Positions 19,623 to 27,557 of a stretch of DNA of 64,000 nucleotides are shown here, piece by piece. This DNA is from an uncultured Pelagibacteraceae bacterium. Lineage in GTDB: Bacteria > Pseudomonadota > Alphaproteobacteria > Pelagibacterales > Pelagibacteraceae. The notes under the pieces are model-generated. The model searched no databases, was not told where the DNA came from, and worked only from the letters and a program-made list of their open reading frames with translations. Position numbers and translations under genes: made by a program. Numbering within the stretch: position 1 is the first letter of the stretch; the number at the start of each line of letters is the position of its first letter. The stretch spans positions 124,001 through 188,000 of the forward strand of contig CACJOY010000002.1 of the NCBI GenBank assembly GCA_902595125.1, written 5' to 3'.

Positions 19623-20819
19623 TTAATTGTTATTTTTGGTCCTTTTCTTTGCAATGAGTTGCGTTAAAGAATCTACCATGGTGTCTGAAGCTTTAAAAAT
19701 ATCCACATTTCTAAACTCATGAGAAAGATTTTTTTCTGGATTTGTTTTATCCTCAATAATAATTCCTTCATCTGGAGAATTATTTTTAATATAAATTAAT
19801 AATAGCCACTCATCATCTTGTGACTCGTCCCACTTAATAAAAACTTCTCCAGTTTCAAATCTTCTATCTATACATCGAAAAATAGACATATCCCGAGTAA
19901 TATGTCTTTTGTTAAGTTGGAATACCAAACTACTTGCACTTCTATAAAAACTTTCTAGTGCAAATTCAATTTTTTGCCTTGCTAAAGTATATTCTTTTTC
20001 TTTTTCTAATAAAGTTTCTCTATCTTCATCTCCCTGTAGTTTTACACCTAATGCTTCGACTCTCTCTTTAATTTTTTGATCTCGAAGTAATCGGTATTTA
20101 TCTTTAAGTTTATCAATTCTTTCTTGTAATCCTGCGTAATCTTCTCTTTTTTCTCTTAAAGAAATTTTCTCAAGTTTTTCTAATTCTTTAACTTCTCTTA
20201 CTCTGAATTTTTCAATTTGTTTATCTAATCTTAATTTTTTTAAAAATTCTTTCTGTTTTTCTGCTTGTTCAATTCTTAGAAGTGCTTGTTCTTTTCTTAA
20301 AAATAATTTTATATCTTTTGTTCGCTGTTTTTCTAATCTAGCTTCTTCTTTAAGAGCTTTTTCTTTATGTTTAACTTTAAGCACTTCCTCTTCTTTTTTT
20401 TGTTTTGCTAGCTCAATTTTTTCTTCTCTCTCCTTTTCAATCTTTTCTATTTTAATTCTTCTTCTTTCATCACGTTTTAAAACCTTATAACTTAAAATTG
20501 TTTCTGAAATTTTATCAAAAAAACTTTGAATATGTTTTTCTAAATTAAAATTGAATTTAAAATTAAATTGAGGCTTTAAAGATAATTGAAACTTTACTAG
20601 TTTTAAAATTATACTTTCTTTTTGAAGTTTTTTTATTTGGGCTTGATTTTTGTTTTTTGTTAATTTTTTAAATCTAATCTTTTTTTTTTTGGTATTTCTC
20701 TTTTTTTTGGGTTTCTTTAAACTCTTTTTAATTCTTCTTAGTCTACTTTGAGCTTTGTAAACTTTGCTCCTTTTTTTTGTTTTTTTCTTTTTTTTTGATT
20801 TTTTTTGTTTTTTTTTCAT
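19623..20819 (-). CDS. Lys-rich coiled-coil protein of unknown function
   Basis: A 398-aa protein I do not recognise. Residues 1-60 are extremely Lys/Arg-rich. Residues ~115-290 are dominated by Lys, Glu, Arg and Leu in a heptad-like pattern, a strong long coiled-coil prediction. The last ~110 residues (from SSLVFQLNKRHITRD) look like a small folded domain with RCIDRRFETGEVFIKWD and DEWLLLIYIKN. No signal peptide or membrane segment is seen. The basic tail suggests nucleic-acid or ribosome contact, but this is inference. It lies downstream of cfa with a 29-base gap. The C-terminal domain argues against a random low-complexity ORF. Confidence 0.75.
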   Translation of the reverse strand: MKKKQKKSKKKKKTKKRSKVYKAQSRLRRIKKSLKKPKKKRNTKKKKIRFKKLTKNKNQAQIKKLQKESIILKLVKFQLSLKPQFNFKFNFNLEKHIQSFFDKISETILSYKVLKRDERRRIKIEKIEKEREEKIELAKQKKEEEVLKVKHKEKALKEEARLEKQRTKDIKLFLRKEQALLRIEQAEKQKEFLKKLRLDKQIEKFRVREVKELEKLEKISLREKREDYAGLQERIDKLKDKYRLLRDQKIKERVEALGVKLQGDEDRETLLEKEKEYTLARQKIEFALESFYRSASSLVFQLNKRHITRDMSIFRCIDRRFETGEVFIKWDESQDDEWLLLIYIKNNSPDEGIIIEDKTNPEKNLSHEFRNVDIFKASDTMVDSLTQLIAKKRTKNNN

Positions 20820-20848
20820 TTCTGAGAAGAAATGATCTTATCAATAAT

Positions 20849-22036
20849 TTATTGATAAATATAGTCCCTAGTCACAGGAGTTGATCTATAATTTTTAGTT
20901 AGTTGAAATTGATATACAACTTGATCTCCCCACTTAAATGCCATTTCACAACCAGCAAGATAAAACTCCCACATTCTAAAAAATTTCTCATCAAACATTT
21001 TGATAATTTTTTGTTTATTTTTAATACAATTCTCTTTCCAGTGTCTTAAAGTATGTGTGTAATGTAGTCTTAAAACCTCAATATCAGCTACTATTAAACC
21101 TGCATTTTCTATAGGTGTTGTTACTTCACTCAAACTTGGTGTGTAACCGCCTGGAAATATATATTTTGTTATCCATGGATGTGGGTCTCGCGGTGGATTA
21201 ACTGATCCAATTGTATGTATAAGTGAAACACCGTCGTCATTTAATAAATTTTCTATTTGTTTAAAAAATTTTTTATAAAATTTTCTACCTACGTGTTCAA
21301 ACATTCCAACACTTACTATTCTATCAAATTTTTCCTTAAGTTCTCTATAATCCATTAATCTAAATTTTAATTGATTTTCTAAGTTCAGCTCTTTCGCTTT
21401 TTTATTACAATAATTCAATTGGTTTTCTGACAATGTTATTCCAGTAACTTCACAACTTGCACTTTTTGCAATTTCAATCGCTAATGAGCCCCAACCACAG
21501 CCTATATCTAAAACTTTTTGATTTGGTTTTATATTAAGTTTTTTGATAATGTGGCTAATTTTATTATTTTGAGCAGTTTCTAAACTATCATTTTCATTTT
21601 TAAAATATGCACATGAGTATTGCCTTTTTGGATCTAAGAACAAATCATACAAGTCGTCTGAAATATCATAATGATGTGATACATTCATTTTAGATTTTTT
21701 AATAAAATTAAAATTAGTTAAATATCTATACGAGCCTCTTAGTCTATTTAATAAATAACTAAAAAAATTTAGCTCTCCTCTTCCAAAATTCATCAATGCT
21801 ATGTCTAAAAAGTCAGTTAAAGATCCATTTTCTATAATTATTTCTCCATTCGTATAAGCCTCACCAAAATATAGATCTGGATATAATAAAAGCTTATAAT
21901 GAAGTTTTTTGTCTAAAATTTTGAGTTTAATTGCTTTATCACCAGGATTACCAATAATATAGTCTTTACCATTAGCATCAGTTAAGATGAAACCATCTTT
22001 TTTAAAAACTTTATTTAAGAAACTCGCAAGTTGCAT
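20849..22036 (-). CDS. cfa: Cyclopropane-fatty-acyl-phospholipid synthase-family methyltransferase
   Basis: A SAM-dependent enzyme predicted to modify unsaturated acyl chains of membrane phospholipids (cyclopropanation or methylation). The 395-aa protein has an N-terminal lipid-binding-like domain, then the SAM motif VLDIGCGWGSLA near residue 172, and family segments QYSCAYF near 134, GMFEHVGRKFY near 247 and FPGGYTPSL near 290. It starts one base after the DapA-like gene's stop. Whether the product is a cyclopropane or a methylated fatty acid cannot be told from sequence alone. Confidence 0.88.
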   Translation of the reverse strand: MQLASFLNKVFKKDGFILTDANGKDYIIGNPGDKAIKLKILDKKLHYKLLLYPDLYFGEAYTNGEIIIENGSLTDFLDIALMNFGRGELNFFSYLLNRLRGSYRYLTNFNFIKKSKMNVSHHYDISDDLYDLFLDPKRQYSCAYFKNENDSLETAQNNKISHIIKKLNIKPNQKVLDIGCGWGSLAIEIAKSASCEVTGITLSENQLNYCNKKAKELNLENQLKFRLMDYRELKEKFDRIVSVGMFEHVGRKFYKKFFKQIENLLNDDGVSLIHTIGSVNPPRDPHPWITKYIFPGGYTPSLSEVTTPIENAGLIVADIEVLRLHYTHTLRHWKENCIKNKQKIIKMFDEKFFRMWEFYLAGCEMAFKWGDQVVYQFQLTKNYRSTPVTRDYIYQ

Positions 22037-22037
22037 A

Positions 22038-22922
22038 TTAAGCTGCCATCGATGATTTATTTGTAAAATTTAAGTGCTTTAAAGATTGAATTAAATTTTT
22101 TTCATCATCCTCATTTAAAAGTCTTAAAGGAGGTAAAATATTTCTATGAATAATATTTTCTTTAGCCCAAAAAGTATGGAGTCCAGAAATTAGATCATAC
22201 TTGTCAAAAATTTTCCTAACTTCACACAATTTTTCATTTTGTGTTTGTTCTTTTCCTTTAATAAAATCATCATAAACTTTCCTTGATAATTGTGCAGTAA
22301 CATTACAGGTAGCTGAAATTATCCCCGAACAACCAATCTGTAAACCTTCCAACAATTTCAATTCTGATCCCGGAAAAATTGAAAAATTTTCTAATCTTAA
22401 TTCTTTATATAAATTATATGAACTATCTTTTATACCAACAATTTGTTTTGGAAATTTTTTAACAAGTTCTTTTACACAATTAATACTAAATTTATACCCA
22501 CATAATTTTTCAAAATTATATAAGATTATTTTACATTCAGGATTAGCTTCTACAACTTTTTTGTAAAATTCAATTACTTCAATGTCTCCATATTTGTAAT
22601 AAGCAGGTGGCATAATAAGAAATTTTTCAAAATTTAATGATTTCGCAATTTTCATAAAATTTATTGTTTCACCTAATGAGTTAAAACCAGTGCCTATTAA
22701 ATTTTTATCCTTAAATTTACTAAACGAAAGTTTATTTAATAATTCAATCTTTTCTGAAATTGGAATTAGTTGAGCCTGACCGGTACTTCCAAATATTACT
22801 GTGCCATGACACCCTTGTTCAATTAAATTTTCAGCGTGATCTATTGTTTTCTCAATATTAAGGCTTAAATCAGAATTTAAGACTGACATAGTTGCTGCTA
22901 TAATTCCACTTATTTTTGTCAT
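22038..22922 (-). CDS. DapA/NAL-superfamily class I aldolase, substrate unknown
   Basis: A 294-aa TIM-barrel aldolase or lyase of the dihydrodipicolinate synthase/N-acetylneuraminate lyase superfamily. The Schiff-base Lys is K165 in GIKDSS and the catalytic Tyr is Y135 in LYNFEK. The pyruvate-loop GTTGE of DapA is GSTGQ here, and the Arg that binds aspartate semialdehyde in true DapA (YNVPxRTG) is missing (YNFEKLCG). I therefore do not call it dapA. It is the first gene of a unit with cfa and diverges from a glycosyltransferase gene. Confidence 0.85.
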   Translation of the reverse strand: MTKISGIIAATMSVLNSDLSLNIEKTIDHAENLIEQGCHGTVIFGSTGQAQLIPISEKIELLNKLSFSKFKDKNLIGTGFNSLGETINFMKIAKSLNFEKFLIMPPAYYKYGDIEVIEFYKKVVEANPECKIILYNFEKLCGYKFSINCVKELVKKFPKQIVGIKDSSYNLYKELRLENFSIFPGSELKLLEGLQIGCSGIISATCNVTAQLSRKVYDDFIKGKEQTQNEKLCEVRKIFDKYDLISGLHTFWAKENIIHRNILPPLRLLNEDDEKNLIQSLKHLNFTNKSSMAA

Positions 22923-22970
22923 AATAAAAATTTATATAAAAATATACTCAGTAAAGTTTATAAATACTAT

Positions 22971-23933
22971 ATGAAAATATTAGCAGTTCAGAATAGAAAA
23001 GGTGTTGGAGATACTGTAATTTTCTTACCATTTATTAAGGCTTTGTCAAAAAAATTTAATTCACCAATAAGTATCTTGGTAAAAGAAAACTCTAAAGCTG
23101 ATCAATATTTACATCAAACAAACTATATAGATAAAATTCTTATTTTAGAAAGAGATGATAAAACGAATAATAAACATGGTGGGTTTTTTGGTATTTTTAA
23201 TTTAGCTAAAGATTTAAAAAAACATAAATTTGATAAAATTTTTATCTTTAATTCATCTTTAAGATTTAACTTAATTGCTAAAATGTCAGGTATTCCAAAA
23301 ATTTATCAATATCCATTGTTCACAAAAACCAAACAACACATAACCGAGGTTCCTAAAAAATTCTTGAAAACAAATTTGGATTTAGATGTAAATGAAGATC
23401 CAGAAATTCAAATTAATAATGATTTAGTTTTTAAAGCAACACAAAAATTTCAAATAGATAAAAAGGAAATAAATATTCTTCTAGGAATAGGCGGCTCTGG
23501 ACCTACAAAAAGAATTCCAGCAAAAACTTTTTTAAGTGTAATCGATAAAATATCAAAAATAAAAAGTTGTAAATTTTTTCTTGCAACAGGTAAGGCATAC
23601 GAGGAGCAAGAAATATTAAATGAAATTTTGAGATCAAAATTTAAAAATTTTTGTATTCGTTTAGATAATCTAACTATTAAAGAAATTTTACCATTAATCA
23701 AAAATTGCGATATATCTATTTGTAATGACTCAAGTTTTAGTCATTTATCATCAGCTTTGGGTATCAACACGATTACTTTAATGGCAGATACTCCTCTTAT
23801 ATATGGAAATTATAGCACAAAAATGTATCCAATAATTCCAGAGGGAGAAAAAACAGTTACACATAATACTTTAGGTAAAGAAAAAATAGATCCACAAAAA
23901 ATTTTTGAAAAACTTTTAAAAATTATTGATTAA
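22971..23933 (+). CDS. Glycosyltransferase family 9 (heptosyltransferase-like)
   Basis: A 320-aa GT-B-fold transferase of family GT9, which usually transfers heptose or related sugars during LPS core assembly on the inner face of the membrane. It starts with the family N-terminus MKILAVQNRKGVGDTVIFLP. The nucleotide-sugar site motif appears as CNDSSFSHLSSALGI near residue 250, and GIGGSGPTKRIP near 167 matches the central loop. The acceptor is unknown. It converges on the J-protein gene with a 4-base overlap. Confidence 0.82.
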   Translation: MKILAVQNRKGVGDTVIFLPFIKALSKKFNSPISILVKENSKADQYLHQTNYIDKILILERDDKTNNKHGGFFGIFNLAKDLKKHKFDKIFIFNSSLRFNLIAKMSGIPKIYQYPLFTKTKQHITEVPKKFLKTNLDLDVNEDPEIQINNDLVFKATQKFQIDKKEINILLGIGGSGPTKRIPAKTFLSVIDKISKIKSCKFFLATGKAYEEQEILNEILRSKFKNFCIRLDNLTIKEILPLIKNCDISICNDSSFSHLSSALGINTITLMADTPLIYGNYSTKMYPIIPEGEKTVTHNTLGKEKIDPQKIFEKLLKIID

Positions 23934-24433
23934 GAAATATCATTTAATACAATATCTTTAGCCTCATTAACTATCGATGATAGTCTTGAGGTTTCAGGAG
24001 AAATATCAGGATGAATTTTTTTTTGTATCTTAATATATGCTTTATTAACATCTTCTTTAGTAACTTTTTTATTCATGTTTAAGTTTAAAATTTTATAGGC
24101 CTCAGAAACTGATATAGATGAAACATTATTTGAGCCTGCTTGATTAAAAGAAAATCGGCCAGATCTTCTTAAAGTTTGAATAAGTCTAAAAAGAGAAATT
24201 AATTGGAAAATTGATAAACCTTTTAATTTTAATAAAGCTAAACTTGCCAAAGTCAAAGGTAAGGTTAATAGAAATTTTCCGCCAATAGCAAACAAAATTG
24301 CTAAAGCAATTAATCCTAATATAATCAGAAATCTAAGCCCTTTTGAAATTTTTTTAGATGACACTTTCGTTATAAAACGAAGTAAAAAATAAAAAATGGT
24401 TAATATAACCACTGTATAAATTATTATATTCAT
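23930..24433 (-). CDS. Membrane-anchored J-domain protein (Tim14/Pam18-like)
   Basis: A 167-aa protein with hydrophobic segments at residues ~1-20 and ~34-70 and a C-terminal J-domain at ~109-167. The HPD signature required to stimulate Hsp70 ATPase is present at residues 141-143 (KKIHPDISP). The layout (membrane anchor, linker, J-domain at the end) matches alphaproteobacterial Tim14-like proteins, the presumed relatives of the mitochondrial import motor subunit Pam18. The bacterial role is not settled; recruiting DnaK to the inner membrane is inferred. It diverges from the oligopeptidase gene. Confidence 0.82.
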   Translation of the reverse strand: MNIIIYTVVILTIFYFLLRFITKVSSKKISKGLRFLIILGLIALAILFAIGGKFLLTLPLTLASLALLKLKGLSIFQLISLFRLIQTLRRSGRFSFNQAGSNNVSSISVSEAYKILNLNMNKKVTKEDVNKAYIKIQKKIHPDISPETSRLSSIVNEAKDIVLNDIS

Positions 24434-24447
24434 ATATTTTTATCTTA

Positions 24448-26523
24448 ATGAAAATACCACAACTTAAAAAAAAACCAGAGCTTAAATCTTGTCACAATAC
24501 AACTTGGGAGGATAATTATAGTTGGATACATCAAGAAAATATTCTTGAGGTCTTAAAAGATGGTTCTAAATTATTGCCTGATGTTAGAAAATATCTTGAA
24601 GAGGAAAATAACTATACAGAACATAATTTAAAAAACACAAAAAAATATCAAAAAATTTTGTTTAATGAAATTAAAGGTAGAATTAAATTAGATGATGAGT
24701 CTCTTAAATACAAAGACAAAGAATATGAATACTGGACAAAAACAACTGCAAAAGGAAATTATTCAATAAAACTTAGAAAAAAAATTGGAACGGATAATGT
24801 TGAAGAAATCTGGAATGGAGACAAAGAAAAAGAAAAATTTAATACTGAATATTTCGGTATCGGTGATTTAGAGGTAAGTTACAATGACAAATATTTAGGT
24901 TATTCACTGGATTTAAAAGGATCTGAATATTTTACAATATACATAAGAGATATTTCCACTAAGAAATTTATCACTGAAAAAATAACGGAAACCAGTGGAA
25001 GTATTACTTTCAGTTTAGATGACAAATATATTTTTTACTCAAAACTTGATGAGTTCCATAGACCAAGAAAAATTTTTAGACACAAGATAGGATCGCCCTG
25101 TAAAGATGATGAGCTCATATTTGATGAAAAAAGTGAGGCTTTTACAGTTGGCATTGGTCTGAGTTCTGATGAAAAATATTTTTTCATAACAACTTCAGAT
25201 CACAACACGTCTGAACAATATTATTTTGGAGTAAACGAAGAAAAACCGAAACCAAAATTAATTAAAAAAAGAAAAAAAGGTATAATTTATTCAATAAATT
25301 CATGGAAAAACTATTTTTACTGTCATACCAATGAAAACGCTGAAGATTTTAAGATTGAAAGGTGTTCTGATTTAAGTAGTCAAATTTGGGAAGATTATAT
25401 TTCAGCTAAAAATGAAGTTTTAATTGGTGGACTAGTTTTTTTAGATGACTGGGTGATTAGAGGTGAAAAATCTAACGCTCTTGGAAAATTATTTATAAAA
25501 GATAATCAATCTGGTGTCGAAGAAGAATTAAATTTTACTGATGAAAATGTAATTGCACCTAGTGTTTCATTGATTCAAAGAGACAAAAATACTAATTTAG
25601 TATATTTATCTTATTCCTCTCCTAAAACGCCAAGTAAAACTTATCTTTATAATTTAAAAACAAAAGAAAAAAAACTAATTAAAGAACAAGAGATTCCGTC
25701 TGGTCATGATCCAAATGATTATATTGTTGAAAGATTAGAGTGTCCTTCTCATGATGGAAGATTAATTCCAATTACAATAACTAGACATAAAAAAACAAAA
25801 ATTGATGGTTCTGCAAATTTACTTTTATATGGTTATGGATCATATGGAAATTCAATGACACCTGACTTCTCTTCAACAAAATTTAGTTTAATTGATAGAA
25901 ATATAATTTGGGTAACAGCACACATTAGAGGAGGAATGGAAAGAGGAATGAAATGGTGGAAAGAGGGAAAACTTCTTAATAAAAAAAATACATTTGAAGA
26001 TTATATATACGCAGCAAAGTTTCTAATCGAAAAAAAATATTCATCAAAAGGAAAAATAATAGGCATGGGTGGTTCAGCAGGTGGTTTATTAATGGGGGCA
26101 GTAGTAAATCAATCACCAGATTTATTTCTTGGAGTTGTTATGGCAGTACCATTTGTTGACTCTTTAACAACTAACCTAGATCATTCTTTACCCCTAACTG
26201 TTGGGGAATTTGATGAATTTGGAAATGCAAAAGATAACAAAGATCATTTTGAGTACATCTACTCATATGCGCCATATAATAATATCAAAAAAATGGATTA
26301 CCCTCATATGTTAATTACAACAAGCTTGAGTGATAATAGAGTTTTATTTGATGAGCCAGCAAAATTTACAGCTAAACTTAGAGATTTTAAAACAGATAAT
26401 AACTTGCTTTTACTAAAAACTGAAATGAGTGCGGGGCATGGAGGAAAATCAGGTCGCGACGGTGCAATTGAAGAAATCGCTTTTGACTATGCATTTATAT
26501 TAAAAATTTCTAAAAAAATTTAA
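24448..26523 (+). CDS. ptrB: Oligopeptidase B-like serine peptidase (family S9A)
   Basis: A cytoplasmic prolyl-oligopeptidase-family enzyme; oligopeptidase B cuts short peptides after basic residues. The 691-aa protein has an N-terminal beta-propeller (to residue ~400) and a C-terminal alpha/beta-hydrolase domain. The triad can be placed at Ser543 (GGSAGG), Asp629 (SLSDNRV) and His664 (SAGHGG). The segment HIRGGMERGMKWW near residue 495 is typical of the family. It begins 14 bases from the divergent J-protein start. Confidence 0.92.
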   Translation: MKIPQLKKKPELKSCHNTTWEDNYSWIHQENILEVLKDGSKLLPDVRKYLEEENNYTEHNLKNTKKYQKILFNEIKGRIKLDDESLKYKDKEYEYWTKTTAKGNYSIKLRKKIGTDNVEEIWNGDKEKEKFNTEYFGIGDLEVSYNDKYLGYSLDLKGSEYFTIYIRDISTKKFITEKITETSGSITFSLDDKYIFYSKLDEFHRPRKIFRHKIGSPCKDDELIFDEKSEAFTVGIGLSSDEKYFFITTSDHNTSEQYYFGVNEEKPKPKLIKKRKKGIIYSINSWKNYFYCHTNENAEDFKIERCSDLSSQIWEDYISAKNEVLIGGLVFLDDWVIRGEKSNALGKLFIKDNQSGVEEELNFTDENVIAPSVSLIQRDKNTNLVYLSYSSPKTPSKTYLYNLKTKEKKLIKEQEIPSGHDPNDYIVERLECPSHDGRLIPITITRHKKTKIDGSANLLLYGYGSYGNSMTPDFSSTKFSLIDRNIIWVTAHIRGGMERGMKWWKEGKLLNKKNTFEDYIYAAKFLIEKKYSSKGKIIGMGGSAGGLLMGAVVNQSPDLFLGVVMAVPFVDSLTTNLDHSLPLTVGEFDEFGNAKDNKDHFEYIYSYAPYNNIKKMDYPHMLITTSLSDNRVLFDEPAKFTAKLRDFKTDNNLLLLKTEMSAGHGGKSGRDGAIEEIAFDYAFILKISKKI

Positions 26524-26532
26524 ATTTAATAT

Positions 26533-26560
26533 CTTGAAAAAGGTAAATTAATCACCATGT
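26533..26560 (+). promoter_or_regulatory. RpoH-type heat-shock promoter of hsp20
   Basis: CTTGAAAA begins at 26533 and CCATGT lies at 26555-26560, with 18 bases between CTTG and the second element. The elements and spacing match the groESL promoter at 8072. The start point would be near 26567, so the transcript would begin at the first leader hairpin. Confidence 0.75.
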
Positions 26561-26567
26561 AAATATC

Positions 26568-26623
26568 GTTAGTTGCCTAATGGGGCTAACAATAAATAAA
26601 CTTGCTTAACAAAGGAGGATATT
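26568..26623 (+). ncRNA. ROSE-like RNA thermometer in the hsp20 leader
   Basis: The 5' leader folds into two hairpins. The first, 26568-26590, pairs GTTAG with CTAAC and is extended by wobble pairs. The second pairs CTTGCTT (26601-26607) with AAGGAGG (26612-26618) around an AACA loop, with a single internal G-G opposition. This sequesters the Shine-Dalgarno. A UUGCU strand facing the ribosome-binding site with a G-G pair is the hallmark of alphaproteobacterial ROSE elements. It would melt on heating and release translation of Hsp20. Confidence 0.8.
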
Positions 26624-27070
26624 ATGACAAGTAAGGATTTATCAATATTTAACTCTCTAAGACCTTTTTCAATTGGTTTTGATGATATGTTTGATCAATT
26701 TGAAAATATGTTAGGAAATGGTTCTTTGACTATGCAGTCAAATTACCCACCTTACAACATTAGAAAAACTGGAAAGGATAAATATGCAATAGAAGTTGCA
26801 TTAGCTGGTTTTAATAAGAAAGATGTTGAAGTTGAGTTTGAGGATAATTTATTAACAGTTAGAACAAAACAAGTTAATAAATTGGACGAAAATAATACTG
26901 ATGGAGAGATTATTCATAAAGGTATATCTCAAAGACAATTTGCAAGATCGTTTACTATTGCTGATGATGTAAAAGTAAATGGGGCAGAACTTAAAGATGG
27001 TCTTTTAACAGTATCTTGTGAAAAAATTATACCTGAGCACAAAAAGAAAAAACTTATTGAAATTAAGTAA
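26624..27070 (+). CDS. Small heat-shock protein of the Hsp20 (IbpA-like) family
   Basis: A 148-aa alpha-crystallin-domain holdase that binds unfolded proteins during heat stress. The N-terminus (SFNSLRPFSIGFDDMFDQ-like region) matches IbpA/HspA class A proteins, and the alpha-crystallin domain includes YAIEVALAGFNKKDVEV near residue 52 and the C-terminal GLLTVSCEKIIPE near 127. A strong AAGGAGG lies 5 bases before the ATG but is predicted to be masked by the leader fold. A perfect 9-bp hairpin follows the stop. Confidence 0.95.
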   Translation: MTSKDLSIFNSLRPFSIGFDDMFDQFENMLGNGSLTMQSNYPPYNIRKTGKDKYAIEVALAGFNKKDVEVEFEDNLLTVRTKQVNKLDENNTDGEIIHKGISQRQFARSFTIADDVKVNGAELKDGLLTVSCEKIIPEHKKKKLIEIK

Positions 27071-27081
27071 TTCCAACCTTG

Positions 27082-27106
27082 CTTGTGGGGCATAAATCCC
27101 CACAAG
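27082..27106. terminator. Hairpin between hsp20 and a convergent lipoprotein gene
   Basis: CTTGTGGGG and CCCCACAAG form a perfect 9-bp stem around a 7-base loop. It lies between the hsp20 stop and the convergent lipoprotein stop. The T-run after it is short on both sides, so termination is likely but weaker than at groESL; it could serve both directions. Confidence 0.75.
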
Positions 27107-27107
27107 T

Positions 27108-27410
27108 TTAAATACATCCACTTGATGTAAAACTCTCTATTATATTTTTTTTATTAATTTCAAATTTTCTTTCACAAGGTATTCCATATTTTTTTGTTTT
27201 ATAAACATATACTTTATTTCCTGACTCATTTACGTAATCCTCTATAGGATTACCTAATTCAATTTTTAAGTCATTCATTTTTTTTCCAACTAATTGCCCA
27301 TATTTTTTATTTTCTTTTTCAGCAATTGAGTCGGATTTATTTTTAATAGTTTGACAGCCTGAAAAAATGAAAAAAATTGATAAAATAATTAATAAATTTT
27401 TAAAATTCAT
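27108..27410 (-). CDS. Small lipoprotein of unknown function
   Basis: A 100-aa predicted lipoprotein: a hydrophobic signal peptide ending in the lipobox FSGC (Cys near residue 19), then a polar domain. The segment GKKMNDLKIELGNPIEDY, followed by YVYKTKKYG, is reminiscent of small BamE/SmpA-like lipoproteins, where a G-x-P turn follows a helix. The similarity is short and I do not assign the family. Two Cys near the C-terminus (IPCER, SSGCI) could form a disulfide. Confidence 0.72.
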   Translation of the reverse strand: MNFKNLLIILSIFFIFSGCQTIKNKSDSIAEKENKKYGQLVGKKMNDLKIELGNPIEDYVNESGNKVYVYKTKKYGIPCERKFEINKKNIIESFTSSGCI

Positions 27411-27557
27411 TTTTACAATGTATCATAAATTTTCGATTGGTAATTAACCTGAGAGTTGTAAATTTAATCAAAATAATAACAATTATAGATAAAAGATTGT
27501 ACTCCAAAAAGATTTTTTAATTCGAATCAATTACTCTATGAAAAAAATGGAGGTTTA

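Noticed and set aside
27521-27528. TTCGAATC resembling a tRNA T-loop
   Set aside because: No acceptor, D or anticodon stem can be built around it, and the region is a short leader before the purine permease.
27411-27557. Purine riboswitch before the NCS2 permease
   Set aside because: I could not find the three-helix junction or conserved loop sequences in the 147-base gap.
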